NCBI RefSeq assembly: GCF_017355205.1
Contig: NZ_JADIJK010000005.1
Location: 1-64,000, forward strand
Origin: Bacillus sp. SD088
Lineage (GTDB): Bacteria; Bacillota; Bacilli; Bacillales; Bacillaceae_C
DNA: 64,000 nt
Reading direction: 5' to 3'
Under the pieces are notes generated by a model that saw only the letters and a program-made list of their open reading frames with translations, ran no database searches and was not told the DNA's origin. The position numbers were made by a program, and so were the translations under genes. Numbering within the stretch: position 1 is the first letter of the stretch; every line of letters begins with the position of its first letter. This document shows, one piece after another, positions 21,212 to 29,039 of the stretch.

Positions 21212-22129
21212 TTGAAAAGGGCACGAATTATTTATAATCCGACTTCTGGAAGAGAAATTTTTAAACGGAGTCTTGCAGATGTGCTACTGAGATTAGAAAA
21301 AGCAGGTTATGAAGCTTCCTGTCATGCGACGACAGAGGAAGGCGATGCCATCGCGGCGGCAAAGATTGCAGTGGATAGAGAATACGATGTCGTGATTGCT
21401 GCTGGTGGAGATGGGACTATTAATGAAGTTGTGAATGGATTAGCGGAACAGAAATTCCGTCCAAAGCTAGGTGTTATCCCGACTGGTACAACGAATGATT
21501 TTGCCAGAGCTCTACATATCCCACGAGATATTGATGCAGCTGTGGATGTGATCATTCAAAATGAAACCATTCCCGTTGATATTGGTCGAATGAATGACCA
21601 TTATTTTATTAATATTGCTGGAGGAGGACGGCTGACAGAGCTTACGTATGAAGTTCCTAGTCGCTTGAAGACTGTACTTGGACAATTGGCCTACTATTTG
21701 AAGGGAATTGAAATGCTCCCATCTATCCGAGCTGCAGAGGCAACCATTGAATATGATGGAAAATTATTTGAAGGAGAAATCATGCTATTTCTAGTCGGTT
21801 TAACCAATTCGATTGGCGGCTTTGAAAAATTAGCACCAGACTCTTCTATAAATGATGGGTTGTTTACATTAATGATTTTGAAAAAGACGAATTTAGCAGA
21901 GTTTATAAAAGTGGCGAGTTTGGCTTTACGAGGAGAACATATTCATGATCCTAACTTGATTTATACGAAAGCCAATTATATAAAGGTTAAGTCTCCTGTT
22001 AAAATGCAACTAAATATTGATGGAGAATTCGGCGGCTTGTTACCAGCAGAATTTTCTAATTTATATCGCCATTTGGATGTGTTTGCTCCACTTGATCAAA
22101 TTAGAGAACAAGATAAAGTAACAGGCTAA
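21212..22129 (+). CDS. dgkB: Diacylglycerol kinase DgkB
   Basis: A 305-residue soluble lipid kinase (YerQ). It phosphorylates diacylglycerol, recycling the by-product of lipoteichoic acid synthesis into phospholipid. The catalytic GGDGTINEVVNGL and the downstream GTTNDFARAL, FINIAGGGRLTELTY and LAPDSSINDG match the family. I chose TTG 21212, giving MKRARIIYNPTSGRE as in B. subtilis YerQ; the in-frame ATG at 21182 would add ten unrelated residues. The ribosome site is weak (GGGTGATG). Confidence 0.94.
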   Translation: MKRARIIYNPTSGREIFKRSLADVLLRLEKAGYEASCHATTEEGDAIAAAKIAVDREYDVVIAAGGDGTINEVVNGLAEQKFRPKLGVIPTGTTNDFARALHIPRDIDAAVDVIIQNETIPVDIGRMNDHYFINIAGGGRLTELTYEVPSRLKTVLGQLAYYLKGIEMLPSIRAAEATIEYDGKLFEGEIMLFLVGLTNSIGGFEKLAPDSSINDGLFTLMILKKTNLAEFIKVASLALRGEHIHDPNLIYTKANYIKVKSPVKMQLNIDGEFGGLLPAEFSNLYRHLDVFAPLDQIREQDKVTG

Positions 22130-22212
22130 ATTTCATCGCATAAGTAGACTTTGCTCATAGCGCCAATTAAAATGGAAATAGGTTCGAAATAAGAAAAAAA
22201 GGAGAGGAAAGC

Positions 22213-22935
22213 ATGAACATTACGATTTGGAATGAAAATAAGCATGAAAAAACCAATCCAAAAGTAGCTGAAGTTTATCCCGAAGGTATTCATGGAGCCT
22301 TAGCAAAGTTGTTTGAGGGTACAGAGCATCAAGTGAAAACGGCGACATTAGAGCAACCTGAACATGGATTGACAGAAGAAGTGCTCAATAATACGGATGT
22401 GCTTTTTTGGTGGGGGCATATGGCCCATGGTGAAGTATCCGATGATATCGTGAATCGTGTACATAAACGGGTACTAGAAGGAATGGGCTTGATTGTCTTA
22501 CATTCAGGACATTTCTCAAAAATATTTAAAAAGCTAATGGGTACTTCATGTGATTTAAAATGGCGTGAAGCAGATGATCGGGAACGCCTTTGGGTGGTAG
22601 ATCCTACTCATCCGATTGCAGAAGGAATTGGAGAATACTTTGAATTAGAAAAAGAAGAAATGTATGGAGAACATTTTGATATCCCAGCTCCTGATGAACT
22701 TGTATTTGTTAGCTGGTTTGAAGGAGGAGAAGTTTTCCGCTCAGGTTGCGCGTATAAACGTGGAAACGGCAAAATCTTCTATTTCCGTCCTGGACATGAA
22801 ACATATCCTACTTACTATAATAAAGATGTCCAACGAGTTTTACTCAATGCAGCCAATTGGGTAAAACCAGTTGATCGCGCTTATCCAAAGTACGGGAATG
22901 CAAAACCAATCGAAGAGATCTCTCCTAAAAATTGA
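22213..22935 (+). CDS. ThuA-domain protein
   Basis: A 240-residue protein of the ThuA (trehalose utilisation) family, with a class I glutamine amidotransferase-like fold. Visible landmarks are [33 protein letters not shown] and [14 protein letters not shown]. The catalytic role of the family is poorly understood; some members act in disaccharide metabolism. The ribosome site is AAAGGAGAGGAAAGC before ATG. It appears monocistronic, with a terminator after it. Confidence 0.88.
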   Translation: MNITIWNENKHEKTNPKVAEVYPEGIHGALAKLFEGTEHQVKTATLEQPEHGLTEEVLNNTDVLFWWGHMAHGEVSDDIVNRVHKRVLEGMGLIVLHSGHFSKIFKKLMGTSCDLKWREADDRERLWVVDPTHPIAEGIGEYFELEKEEMYGEHFDIPAPDELVFVSWFEGGEVFRSGCAYKRGNGKIFYFRPGHETYPTYYNKDVQRVLLNAANWVKPVDRAYPKYGNAKPIEEISPKN

Positions 22936-22955
22936 GTTTAATTTCTATGCAAGAG

Positions 22956-22987
22956 AAAATCCATGGAAATACTCCATGAATTTTTTC
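22956..22987 (+). terminator. Terminator after the ThuA-like gene
   Basis: CCATGGA (22961-22967) and TCCATG (22973-22978) form the core, extended by AAT/ATT with one mismatch, followed by TTTTTTC. Confidence 0.72.
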
Positions 22988-23081
22988 TTGTTGCCAGGAA
23001 ACTATATAACTTTCTGATTAAGGCGCTTGCGCTTTTCTTATAAGGTAAGAAAGTATAAATTTTGGCTAATGCTTGATCCAG

Positions 23082-23337
23082 CTCCAGCGCCCAGCGACTA
23101 GCAAACTTTCAGCTTCTGTTTGCGTAAGTCAACATCGGCTCATGCTTTACCGTGTATCCTTTATCTCAGGGCTACAGGATGTAGGTCAGAACAGCGTTGC
23201 GACGTACAGGATGTACTAGTGCAGACGAAGCGACAGGACGTCGCGTTTGAGTCTGCCGCTAGGACGGCGCGTTTTTAGCTGTTCATCCTTACTATGAAAG
23301 TTTGTACGTCGCTAAACGGGCGCTTGCGCTTTTGTTC
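23082..23337. repeat. Dispersed repeat R1, long copy 3
   Basis: Same ends as the copy at 35821-35967, but with about 110 extra bases in the middle holding CTACA-GGA-TGTAG (23172-23184), GTACA-GGA-TGTAC (23204-23216) and GCGAC-AGGAC-GTCGC (23230-23244). This shows the hairpin units inserting into R1 as a module. Confidence 0.85.
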
Positions 23338-23373
23338 AAAGATAAGAAAGTATAAAATTTTGGCTAGTGTTTT

Positions 23374-23497
23374 GATCTAGCTCCAGCGCCTAGCCCCTCG
23401 AGGTCAAATAACCTGAGCCAATAAAAGTCAAAACCGGACTTTTCTTGTCTCAGAACATTTGCTTGTCGGGGCTGAGCAAGGCGCTTGCGCTTTTCTT
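23374..23497. repeat. R1-related fold-back element
   Basis: GATCTAGCTCCAGCGCC opens it and GGCGCTTGCGCTTTTCTT closes it. The arms pair over the whole length: GCGCC (23386-23390) with GGCGC (23480-23484), AGCCCC (23392-23397) with GGGGCT (23468-23473), CTGAG with CTCAG, and AAGTC with GACTT near the tip. A T-run follows on the plus strand. It lies between convergent genes and could act as a terminator. Confidence 0.75.
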
Positions 23498-23504
23498 ATT
23501 GGAT

Positions 23505-23810
23505 CTAAGATTCATCGGTATTTTGTTGTTGGGACAGAAGGCCAGTGGCAAAAATTCCAGCAGAAGAGATCAGAAAACCAGACGAAAGAAGCATCCAGGA
23601 AATCGTAAGATCGATATTATCAAACCTCTTTGCCACTAATACATAGCCCACTGAAAGAATAAAACCAATTGTAAACAAAAAGGCGGCGACACGGTATTTT
23701 TTCCATTTCTCCTGATCGCGGTTTTTTCGAATATCAATGAAGCCCCAAATAAAAGACAGTATAACAAATAAAAAAGAACCAATAATAGCCAGAATACCAA
23801 GCAAATTCAT
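23505..23810 (-). CDS. Small integral membrane protein
   Basis: A 101-residue protein with three predicted membrane helices (residues 4-24, 42-62, 71-93) separated by a basic cytoplasmic loop (RKNRDQEKWKKYR). No family recognised. On the minus strand AAGGATGAAGGGAAG precedes ATG 23810, an acceptable ribosome site. It stands alone, bounded by repeats on both sides. Confidence 0.6.
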   Translation of the reverse strand: MNLLGILAIIGSFLFVILSFIWGFIDIRKNRDQEKWKKYRVAAFLFTIGFILSVGYVLVAKRFDNIDLTISWMLLSSGFLISSAGIFATGLLSQQQNTDES

Positions 23811-23830
23811 TTCTTCCCTTCATCCTTTTC

Positions 23831-23974
23831 TTTATCCCGGTGCAACCGTCCGTAAGACCCCCACTTCAAGACTAGGAAATTTCAAAGAAGTCTAAGTGGG
23901 GGATAACGGACGCTAAAACCCCGATAAGTCTCGCTAATCATCAGTGGGGATGAAGAAAACCCCTACTGATGGCA
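23831..23974. repeat. Dispersed repeat R3, copy 3
   Basis: It begins TTTATCCCGG. CCCCCACTT (23858-23866) pairs with AAGTGGGGG (23894-23902), and AGACT with AGTCT inside that. It ends with ATCAGTGGGGATGAAG and CCCCTACTGAT. Confidence 0.75.
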
Positions 23975-24094
23975 GTCTCCCTTTATTGTAACAATCTTTT
24001 TGTAAGAAAGAAAAGCTTTGGGAGAAAAGCACTAATTGAAAAAGAAACTAAAAAATATATTGTAAAAAATGATAGATATGGTATATTACTAATT

Positions 24095-24113
24095 GAGAAT
24101 GAATATCATTATC
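24095..24113. promoter_or_regulatory. Fur box 1
   Basis: GAGAATGAATATCATTATC matches the 19-base classic Fur consensus at 16 positions. It stands about 100 bases before the siderophore-binding protein gene. Confidence 0.72.
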
Positions 24114-24155
24114 TAAAAGTCATAGAAAGTGGTGAAAGATTTAAATTTTTTGTGT

Positions 24156-24175
24156 TATAATGATAATGGTTATCA
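24156..24175 (+). promoter_or_regulatory. -10 element overlapped by Fur box 2
   Basis: TATAAT (24156-24161) shares its last T with TGATAATGGTTATCA (24161-24175), a 7-1-7 Fur box with one mismatch between the arms. Fur bound here would block the promoter when iron is plentiful. No good -35 is visible 17 bases upstream (TGAAAG). Confidence 0.75.
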
Positions 24176-24214
24176 GTTGAACTATATACATAATCTAATA
24201 GAAGAGGTGTAGAG

Positions 24215-25183
24215 ATGAGAAAGTTTGGTTTTATTTTTGCTATTCTGTTTGTAACAGCCGTATTGGCTGCTTGTGGTTCTGACACAAATAAAGATGATGA
24301 AAAAGAAGCAAATGAAGGAAATGCGAATGAGCAACAAGAAGAGACGACATTGACAATCAAACATGAATTAGGAGAAACACCTGTTGAGAAAAATCCCAAA
24401 AAGGTTGTAGTATTCGATTTTGGTGCACTTGATACATTAGATGCCCTAGGCGTTGAAGGAATTGTTGGTGTTCCACAAATGACTATTCCTGACTATTTGT
24501 CCAAATATGGGGAAGACGAATATGAGAATGTTGGGAGCCTAAAGGAACCTGATTTTGAAAAAATCCATTCTTTGGAACCTGATTTGATCTTAATCTCAGG
24601 CAGACAATCAGATCTTTACGATGATTTTACAGAAATCGCTCCAACAATTTATGTTGGTCTAGATACATCTAGATATATGGAATCTTTTAAAGAAAATGTA
24701 AACACACTAGCTGAGATATTTGAAAAGGAAGATCTAGCGAAAACAGAATTAGACAAAATTGATGAGAAAATTGCCACTCTACATGAAAAGGCAAGCAATG
24801 ACGATGGAAAATCTCTTGTAGTCTTGGCTAATGAAGGTAAGATGAGTGCATACGGACCAAGTTCTCGTTTCGGTATTATTCATGATGTGTTTGGCTTTGC
24901 TCCAGTAGATGAAAATATTGAAGTTTCTACTCATGGACAAAATGTATCGTTCGAATACGTTCTTGAACAAAACCCCGACTATTTCTTTGTTATTGACAGA
25001 GGAACAGCCATTGGCGGCGAATCAAGTTCTAAACAATTAGTTGAGAATGAGCTAATTCAAAAAACAGATGCTTATAAAAATGATAAAATTGTTTATTTAG
25101 ATCCTGCAAATTGGTATCTATCTGGCGGAGGATTAGAATCTGTATCTGCCATGGCAGATGAAGTGGAAGTTGTGTTAGAATAG
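24215..25183 (+). CDS. Iron-siderophore ABC transporter substrate-binding lipoprotein (YclQ-like)
   Basis: A 322-residue lipoprotein with signal peptide and lipobox LAAC, followed by an acidic linker and a periplasmic-binding fold of the FhuD/BtuF type. It is strikingly like B. subtilis YclQ, the petrobactin-binding protein: KNPKKVVVFDFGALDTLD, NVGSLKEPDFEKI, ISGRQSDLYDDF, THGQNVSFEY and LSGGGLESV. It captures ferric siderophore and passes it to a permease. No permease or ATPase gene is next to it, so the partner must be elsewhere. Two Fur boxes upstream imply iron repression. A terminator follows. Confidence 0.9.
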   Translation: MRKFGFIFAILFVTAVLAACGSDTNKDDEKEANEGNANEQQEETTLTIKHELGETPVEKNPKKVVVFDFGALDTLDALGVEGIVGVPQMTIPDYLSKYGEDEYENVGSLKEPDFEKIHSLEPDLILISGRQSDLYDDFTEIAPTIYVGLDTSRYMESFKENVNTLAEIFEKEDLAKTELDKIDEKIATLHEKASNDDGKSLVVLANEGKMSAYGPSSRFGIIHDVFGFAPVDENIEVSTHGQNVSFEYVLEQNPDYFFVIDRGTAIGGESSSKQLVENELIQKTDAYKNDKIVYLDPANWYLSGGGLESVSAMADEVEVVLE

Positions 25184-25194
25184 AGGTAAACAAA

Positions 25195-25237
25195 GACTGC
25201 AACTAAAAGCTATTACTAGCTTTAGTTGCAGTCTTTT
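25195..25237 (+). terminator. Terminator after siderophore-binding protein gene
   Basis: GACTGCAACTAAAAGC (25195-25210) pairs with GCTTTAGTTGCAGTC (25219-25233), with one bulged A, then TTTT. Confidence 0.88.
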
Positions 25238-25310
25238 AAATGATTATATAGAATGACCTTAGGTGCAGTAGACTGATTTGGAAATAAGTTGAGAAAGGAA
25301 ACGAATTGCT

Positions 25311-26015
25311 TTGTTATCTCAATGGTTGAAGGAATCTAATTACACTGTTATTTTAACGGGGGCAGGGATGTCTACAGAAAGTGGGCTTCCTGATTTTCGT
25401 TCATCTAGTAAAGGATTATGGACCAAAAAAGATCCTAGCCAAATTGCTAGCACGGAAGCATTGAATCATAATGTCGAGGAGTTTTTTCGATTTTATCGTC
25501 AGCATGTTTTGGGGTTGAATGAAGCAAAGCATCATCAAGGTCATTCAATTCTAGCTAGTTGGGAAAAAGAAGGACGAATTCAAAGTATTATTACGCAAAA
25601 TATTGATGGCTTTCATACAGATGCGGGAAGTCAACATGTGATCGAATTGCACGGAACGATGAAAAAGGTGCATTGTCAATCTTGTGGTCGTGAATATGGA
25701 AATGAAACATATGCCAATGAGCAATTTATCTGTGAATGTGGAGGCAAACTGCGTCCTTCTGTTGTTTTATTTGGTGAAATGTTGCCAGAGGAAGCCCTTA
25801 TGCAAGCAATAGAAGAAAGTGAAAAGGCTGATTTATTCATTGTTCTTGGTTCGTCATTAAGTGTGAGACCAGCCAATCAATTTCCCTTGATCGCCAAACA
25901 AAATGGGGCCAAGCTTGTGATCATTAATCTTGAGCCAACAGAATTTGATGTTTATGCTGATCTAGTGATTCATGAGCGAAAAATTGGTGAGATTTTGAAC
26001 GAGGTAGATTTGTGA
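25311..26015 (+). CDS. NAD-dependent protein deacylase (sirtuin)
   Basis: A 234-residue SIR2-family enzyme that removes acyl groups from lysines using NAD. Motifs: GAGMSTESGLPDFRS (NAD-binding), TQNIDGFHTDAGS, ELHGT with the catalytic His, zinc ligands CQSCG and CECGG, FGEMLPEEAL and GSSLSVRPANQFP. TTG 25311 with GAAAGGAA upstream. Single gene between two terminators. Confidence 0.92.
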   Translation: MLSQWLKESNYTVILTGAGMSTESGLPDFRSSSKGLWTKKDPSQIASTEALNHNVEEFFRFYRQHVLGLNEAKHHQGHSILASWEKEGRIQSIITQNIDGFHTDAGSQHVIELHGTMKKVHCQSCGREYGNETYANEQFICECGGKLRPSVVLFGEMLPEEALMQAIEESEKADLFIVLGSSLSVRPANQFPLIAKQNGAKLVIINLEPTEFDVYADLVIHERKIGEILNEVDL

Positions 26016-26039
26016 TTTGGTCATGAAGTCTGTATAGTT

Positions 26040-26089
26040 TAAAAGAGGCCGGGACAAAAATATTTAGTGTTGTCACAGCCTCTTTTTCC
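26040..26089. terminator. Shared terminator of convergent genes
   Basis: AAAAGAGGC (26041-26049) and GCCTCTTTTT (26078-26087) form the stem, with an A-run and a T-run so that both the sirtuin (plus) and the binding-protein gene (minus) can end here. Confidence 0.85.
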
Positions 26090-26102
26090 TAATAAGTGAG
26101 GG

Positions 26103-27038
26103 TTATTTTACACCCTTTGTCCATTCTTCAATGAGTTCTGGATGATTGTCGATAAATTCTCGTACCACAGTATCTGGATCCTGATCATCATTAAAGATAG
26201 GTGCCATTAGTTCATCTTCCACCATTTCTCCGTCTTCCGTATATTGTTCTAATACCTTATAAGCAGCAGGTGCATCTTCTTCTAATCCTTCTCGAGCTAC
26301 CGTGAAGATTTGATCTCCGTCGCCACCATAAACCTCCTCGGGATCATCTAACATTTTCATATCCATTACACCAAATACCCAGTGTGGTTTCCATAATGTA
26401 ACGACAATTGGTTCTTCTTTGTCATATGCGGATTTTAGTTCCGCCAACATTGCGGCTTCAGAACTGGAAAGAAGCTCCCAGTCATCTAGACCATAAGTTT
26501 CCATCGCTTTCTCGGTATTTTGCATAATACCAGAACCACCATCAATACCAGTAATTTTCCAATCAACTGATTTTCCGAGCTCTTCGTTGTCTTTTAAGTC
26601 TTCTATGGAATTGACACCTTCCATATAACTTGGAACGGTAAGTGAATTTGGTGATTGATCAACATTCTTTTTCACTTTTACTACATCATCACCATAAGTT
26701 TTCTCATATTCACTGTGAATGACTGGTAATGAAGCACCTGTAAAGAAATCAGCTGAACCGTCCGCTACACTTGACCACATTGGACCAGCCTCTACCTGTT
26801 TTAATTCCACATTGTATCCAATGTCTTCAAGCACAGCGGCATATAAATGGCTTACTGCAGTTTCCCTCGCCCATGCGACATAAGGAAGAGTTAAATCTTT
26901 CTGGCCTAATTCAATTCTATCATTCTCTTCCGAACCTGTATTAGAATTATCTTCCTCTGCATCGCTTCCACAAGCGGCAAGCAACATGGAAAGAGCAAGA
27001 ATAAATACTAAACTAATAAATGACCATTTCCTACCCAT
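26103..27038 (-). CDS. Second glycine betaine-type substrate-binding lipoprotein (OpuAC paralogue)
   Basis: A 311-residue lipoprotein (lipobox LAAC) of the OpuAC family, closely similar along its length to the next gene upstream (27186-28136): both have LPYVAWARET, VEAGPMWSSVADGSADF, KPHWVFGVMDMKML and a C-terminal PDTV/DPADV...WT-GVK. However, where the first copy reads ASAWLPATH this one reads TGASLPVIH, so the Trp matching a betaine-cage Trp of OpuAC is Ser. Ligand choice is probably different. It has its own upstream region with a perfect palindrome, after the terminator of the opu operon. Confidence 0.85.
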   Translation of the reverse strand: MGRKWSFISLVFILALSMLLAACGSDAEEDNSNTGSEENDRIELGQKDLTLPYVAWARETAVSHLYAAVLEDIGYNVELKQVEAGPMWSSVADGSADFFTGASLPVIHSEYEKTYGDDVVKVKKNVDQSPNSLTVPSYMEGVNSIEDLKDNEELGKSVDWKITGIDGGSGIMQNTEKAMETYGLDDWELLSSSEAAMLAELKSAYDKEEPIVVTLWKPHWVFGVMDMKMLDDPEEVYGGDGDQIFTVAREGLEEDAPAAYKVLEQYTEDGEMVEDELMAPIFNDDQDPDTVVREFIDNHPELIEEWTKGVK

Positions 27039-27089
27039 ATAATCAATCCTCCTATTATTTTTAAAACCATCTTTTCATTGCTTATATCA

Positions 27090-27106
27090 TCAACATAGTA
27101 TGTTGA
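27090..27106. promoter_or_regulatory. Perfect 8-1-8 palindrome, likely operator
   Basis: TCAACATA-G-TATGTTGA, about 52 bases upstream of the start of the second binding-protein gene. The size fits a dimeric repressor. The cognate factor is unknown; the GbsR-like regulator at 30775 is one candidate. Confidence 0.55.
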
Positions 27107-27125
27107 ATAGCAAAATGTATAAAAC

Positions 27126-27167
27126 AAAAATCCCTCTACTAATACATCGGCAGAGGGATTTTTTTAT
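27126..27167. terminator. Terminator of the opu operon
   Basis: AAAAATCCCTCT and AGAGGGATTTTTTT form the stem around a 14-base loop. It is symmetric in A/T tails; on the minus strand it lies just past the stop codon of the first OpuAC gene. Confidence 0.88.
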
Positions 27168-27185
27168 TCTTGTATAAAATTGAGT

Positions 27186-28136
27186 TTATTTTACGCCTTC
27201 AGTCCATTGTTCAACAAGATCTGGATGGTCTTCCATAAATTGTTGTGCAACATCTGCAGGGTCTTTATCTTCAGCGAAGACTGGTGGCATTAGTTCCTCT
27301 ACCATTTCATAGTCTTCTGTATATTGTTCTAGCACTTTATAAGCTGCAGGAGCGTCTTCCTTTAATCCTTTACGGGCTACGATGTAGATTTGATCTCCAT
27401 CTCCGCCGTAAATTTCCTCAGGATCTTCCAGCATTTTCATGTCCATCACACCGAATACCCAGTGTGGCTTCCAAAGTGGAACAACAATTGGTTCTTCTTT
27501 ATCATACGCAGACTGCAATTCGGCGATCATCGCTGCCTCGGAACTTGATACTAGATTCCAATTGTCCAAACCATATTCTTCCATAGCAGTTTCAGTATTT
27601 TGCATAATTCCAGCACCAGCATCAATACCAGTAATCGTCCAATCAACTGAATCCCCAAATTCCTCATTGTCTTTCAAGTCTTCAATGGAGTTTATATCTT
27701 CCACATAGCTTGGCACGGCAAGGGCTAATGGTGCCTTATCAAGTACCTCATTTACTTTTACAACATCATCTTCATACTGTTCCCAATAACTAGCGTGTGT
27801 AGCTGGTAACCAAGCGGATGCCATGAAATCAGCGGATCCATCGGCAACACTAGACCACATTGGCCCTGCTTCAACTTGCTTCACATCTACGCTATAACCA
27901 ACATCTTCAAGGACAGCGGCTAGCAAATAGCTTGCGGGAGTTTCCCGTGCCCATGCTACGTAAGGAAGGGTTAAATCCTCCTGTCCTAACTCAACTCCGC
28001 TTCCTCCGTCCGTGTCAGAACCTGCCGAATCGTTCCCGTTCGATTCATCATCAGCACTGTTCCCACATGCTGCCAAGAGCATGGAAAGTGCAAGTGTAAA
28101 TGCAAAACCTACAAGATAAAACTTCTTTCTTGTCAT
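27186..28136 (-). CDS. opuAC: Glycine betaine ABC transporter substrate-binding lipoprotein OpuAC
   Basis: A 316-residue lipoprotein with signal peptide and lipobox LAAC, then the OpuAC fold. Tryptophans in PMWSSVA, ASAWLPATH and KPHWVF correspond to the aromatic positions that bind the quaternary ammonium of glycine betaine. It delivers betaine to OpuAA/OpuAB for osmoprotection. I chose the ATG at 28136 (MTRKKFYLV), preceded on the minus strand by AGGGGGAC; an in-frame ATG at 28178 would spoil the signal peptide. Third gene of the minus-strand operon, 57 bases after opuAB. Confidence 0.93.
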   Translation of the reverse strand: MTRKKFYLVGFAFTLALSMLLAACGNSADDESNGNDSAGSDTDGGSGVELGQEDLTLPYVAWARETPASYLLAAVLEDVGYSVDVKQVEAGPMWSSVADGSADFMASAWLPATHASYWEQYEDDVVKVNEVLDKAPLALAVPSYVEDINSIEDLKDNEEFGDSVDWTITGIDAGAGIMQNTETAMEEYGLDNWNLVSSSEAAMIAELQSAYDKEEPIVVPLWKPHWVFGVMDMKMLEDPEEIYGGDGDQIYIVARKGLKEDAPAAYKVLEQYTEDYEMVEELMPPVFAEDKDPADVAQQFMEDHPDLVEQWTEGVK

Positions 28137-28193
28137 GTAAAAAGTCCCCCTAAATATAATGTATATTTGCAACTCCATAAATGGAGATATTGC

Positions 28194-29039
28194 TTACTTT
28201 TTGTTTACTCCTTGAGTAATACGGTCAAGCACCATGGCAATAATTACAAGAGCCAAACCACCTTCAAATCCTAACCCAATTTTAATTTGAGTGACCGAGC
28301 GATAGACAATTTCTCCAAGCCCAGGTGCTCCAACAAGTGAGGCGGTGACAACCATTGATAGTGATAACATGATCGTCTGGTTCACTCCTGCCATCATAGT
28401 AGGCATGGCAAGTGGAATTTGTACTTTTCCAAGTCTTTGCGCTGTTGTTGAACCAAATGCATTCGCGGCTTCTATTAACTCTCCGTCTACCTGACGAATA
28501 CCCAGATTGGTCATTCTAACTGTTGGTGGCATGGAAAAGATAATCGTTGCAATGACTCCTGGAACCATACCAATACCAAAGAAGACAACAGATGGAATCA
28601 AATAAACGAATGCAGGCATAGTCTGCATAAAGTCTAGAATCGGTGTAATTGTGGACTGTACTGAAGCTTTTTGAGACATCCAAATACCAATCGGTATCCC
28701 AATGATCATGGAAAAGATAACCGAGATAATGATAAGCGATAATGTATCAAGCGTCTCAGACCAATAACCGAGATTATCGATTAAAGCAAGCCCAATAAGT
28801 GAGAAGAGCCCTGTTTTCCAACCTGCAACTCGCCAAGCAATTAATGAGATAATCACGATAAGGATGTAAGCTGAACCAGGAATATTACCAATCGATAATA
28901 GCCATACAAGCCCATCCGTTACACTTTTAATCCCGCTAGAGATCCCATCAAAGATGACTCCGAGATTATCCGTTAAAAATTTTACGAATGTTTCAATCCA
29001 CTCTTTTAATGGAAGTTTAGGGAAAAGTTGATCTGTCAT
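28194..29039 (-). CDS. opuAB: Glycine betaine ABC transporter permease OpuAB
   Basis: A 281-residue permease with about seven membrane segments. The EAA loop, which docks the ATPase, is ELIEAANAFGSTTAQRLGKVQIPLAMPTMM in two parts with the conserved Gly. Its start codon shares one base with the opuAA stop (TAATG), so the two are translationally coupled. Length matches B. subtilis OpuAB (282 residues). Confidence 0.94.
   Translation of the reverse strand: MTDQLFPKLPLKEWIETFVKFLTDNLGVIFDGISSGIKSVTDGLVWLLSIGNIPGSAYILIVIISLIAWRVAGWKTGLFSLIGLALIDNLGYWSETLDTLSLIIISVIFSMIIGIPIGIWMSQKASVQSTITPILDFMQTMPAFVYLIPSVVFFGIGMVPGVIATIIFSMPPTVRMTNLGIRQVDGELIEAANAFGSTTAQRLGKVQIPLAMPTMMAGVNQTIMLSLSMVVTASLVGAPGLGEIVYRSVTQIKIGLGFEGGLALVIIAMVLDRITQGVNKK

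Noticed and set aside
23969-24160. 63-codon frame upstream of the siderophore-binding protein
   Set aside because: It covers both Fur boxes and the -10 element and has no ribosome site, so this is regulatory DNA.
27245-28099. Plus-strand frames opposite opuAC
   Set aside because: They lie antisense to a well-supported lipoprotein gene, with no ribosome sites and Leu/Ser/Pro-rich products typical of shadows.
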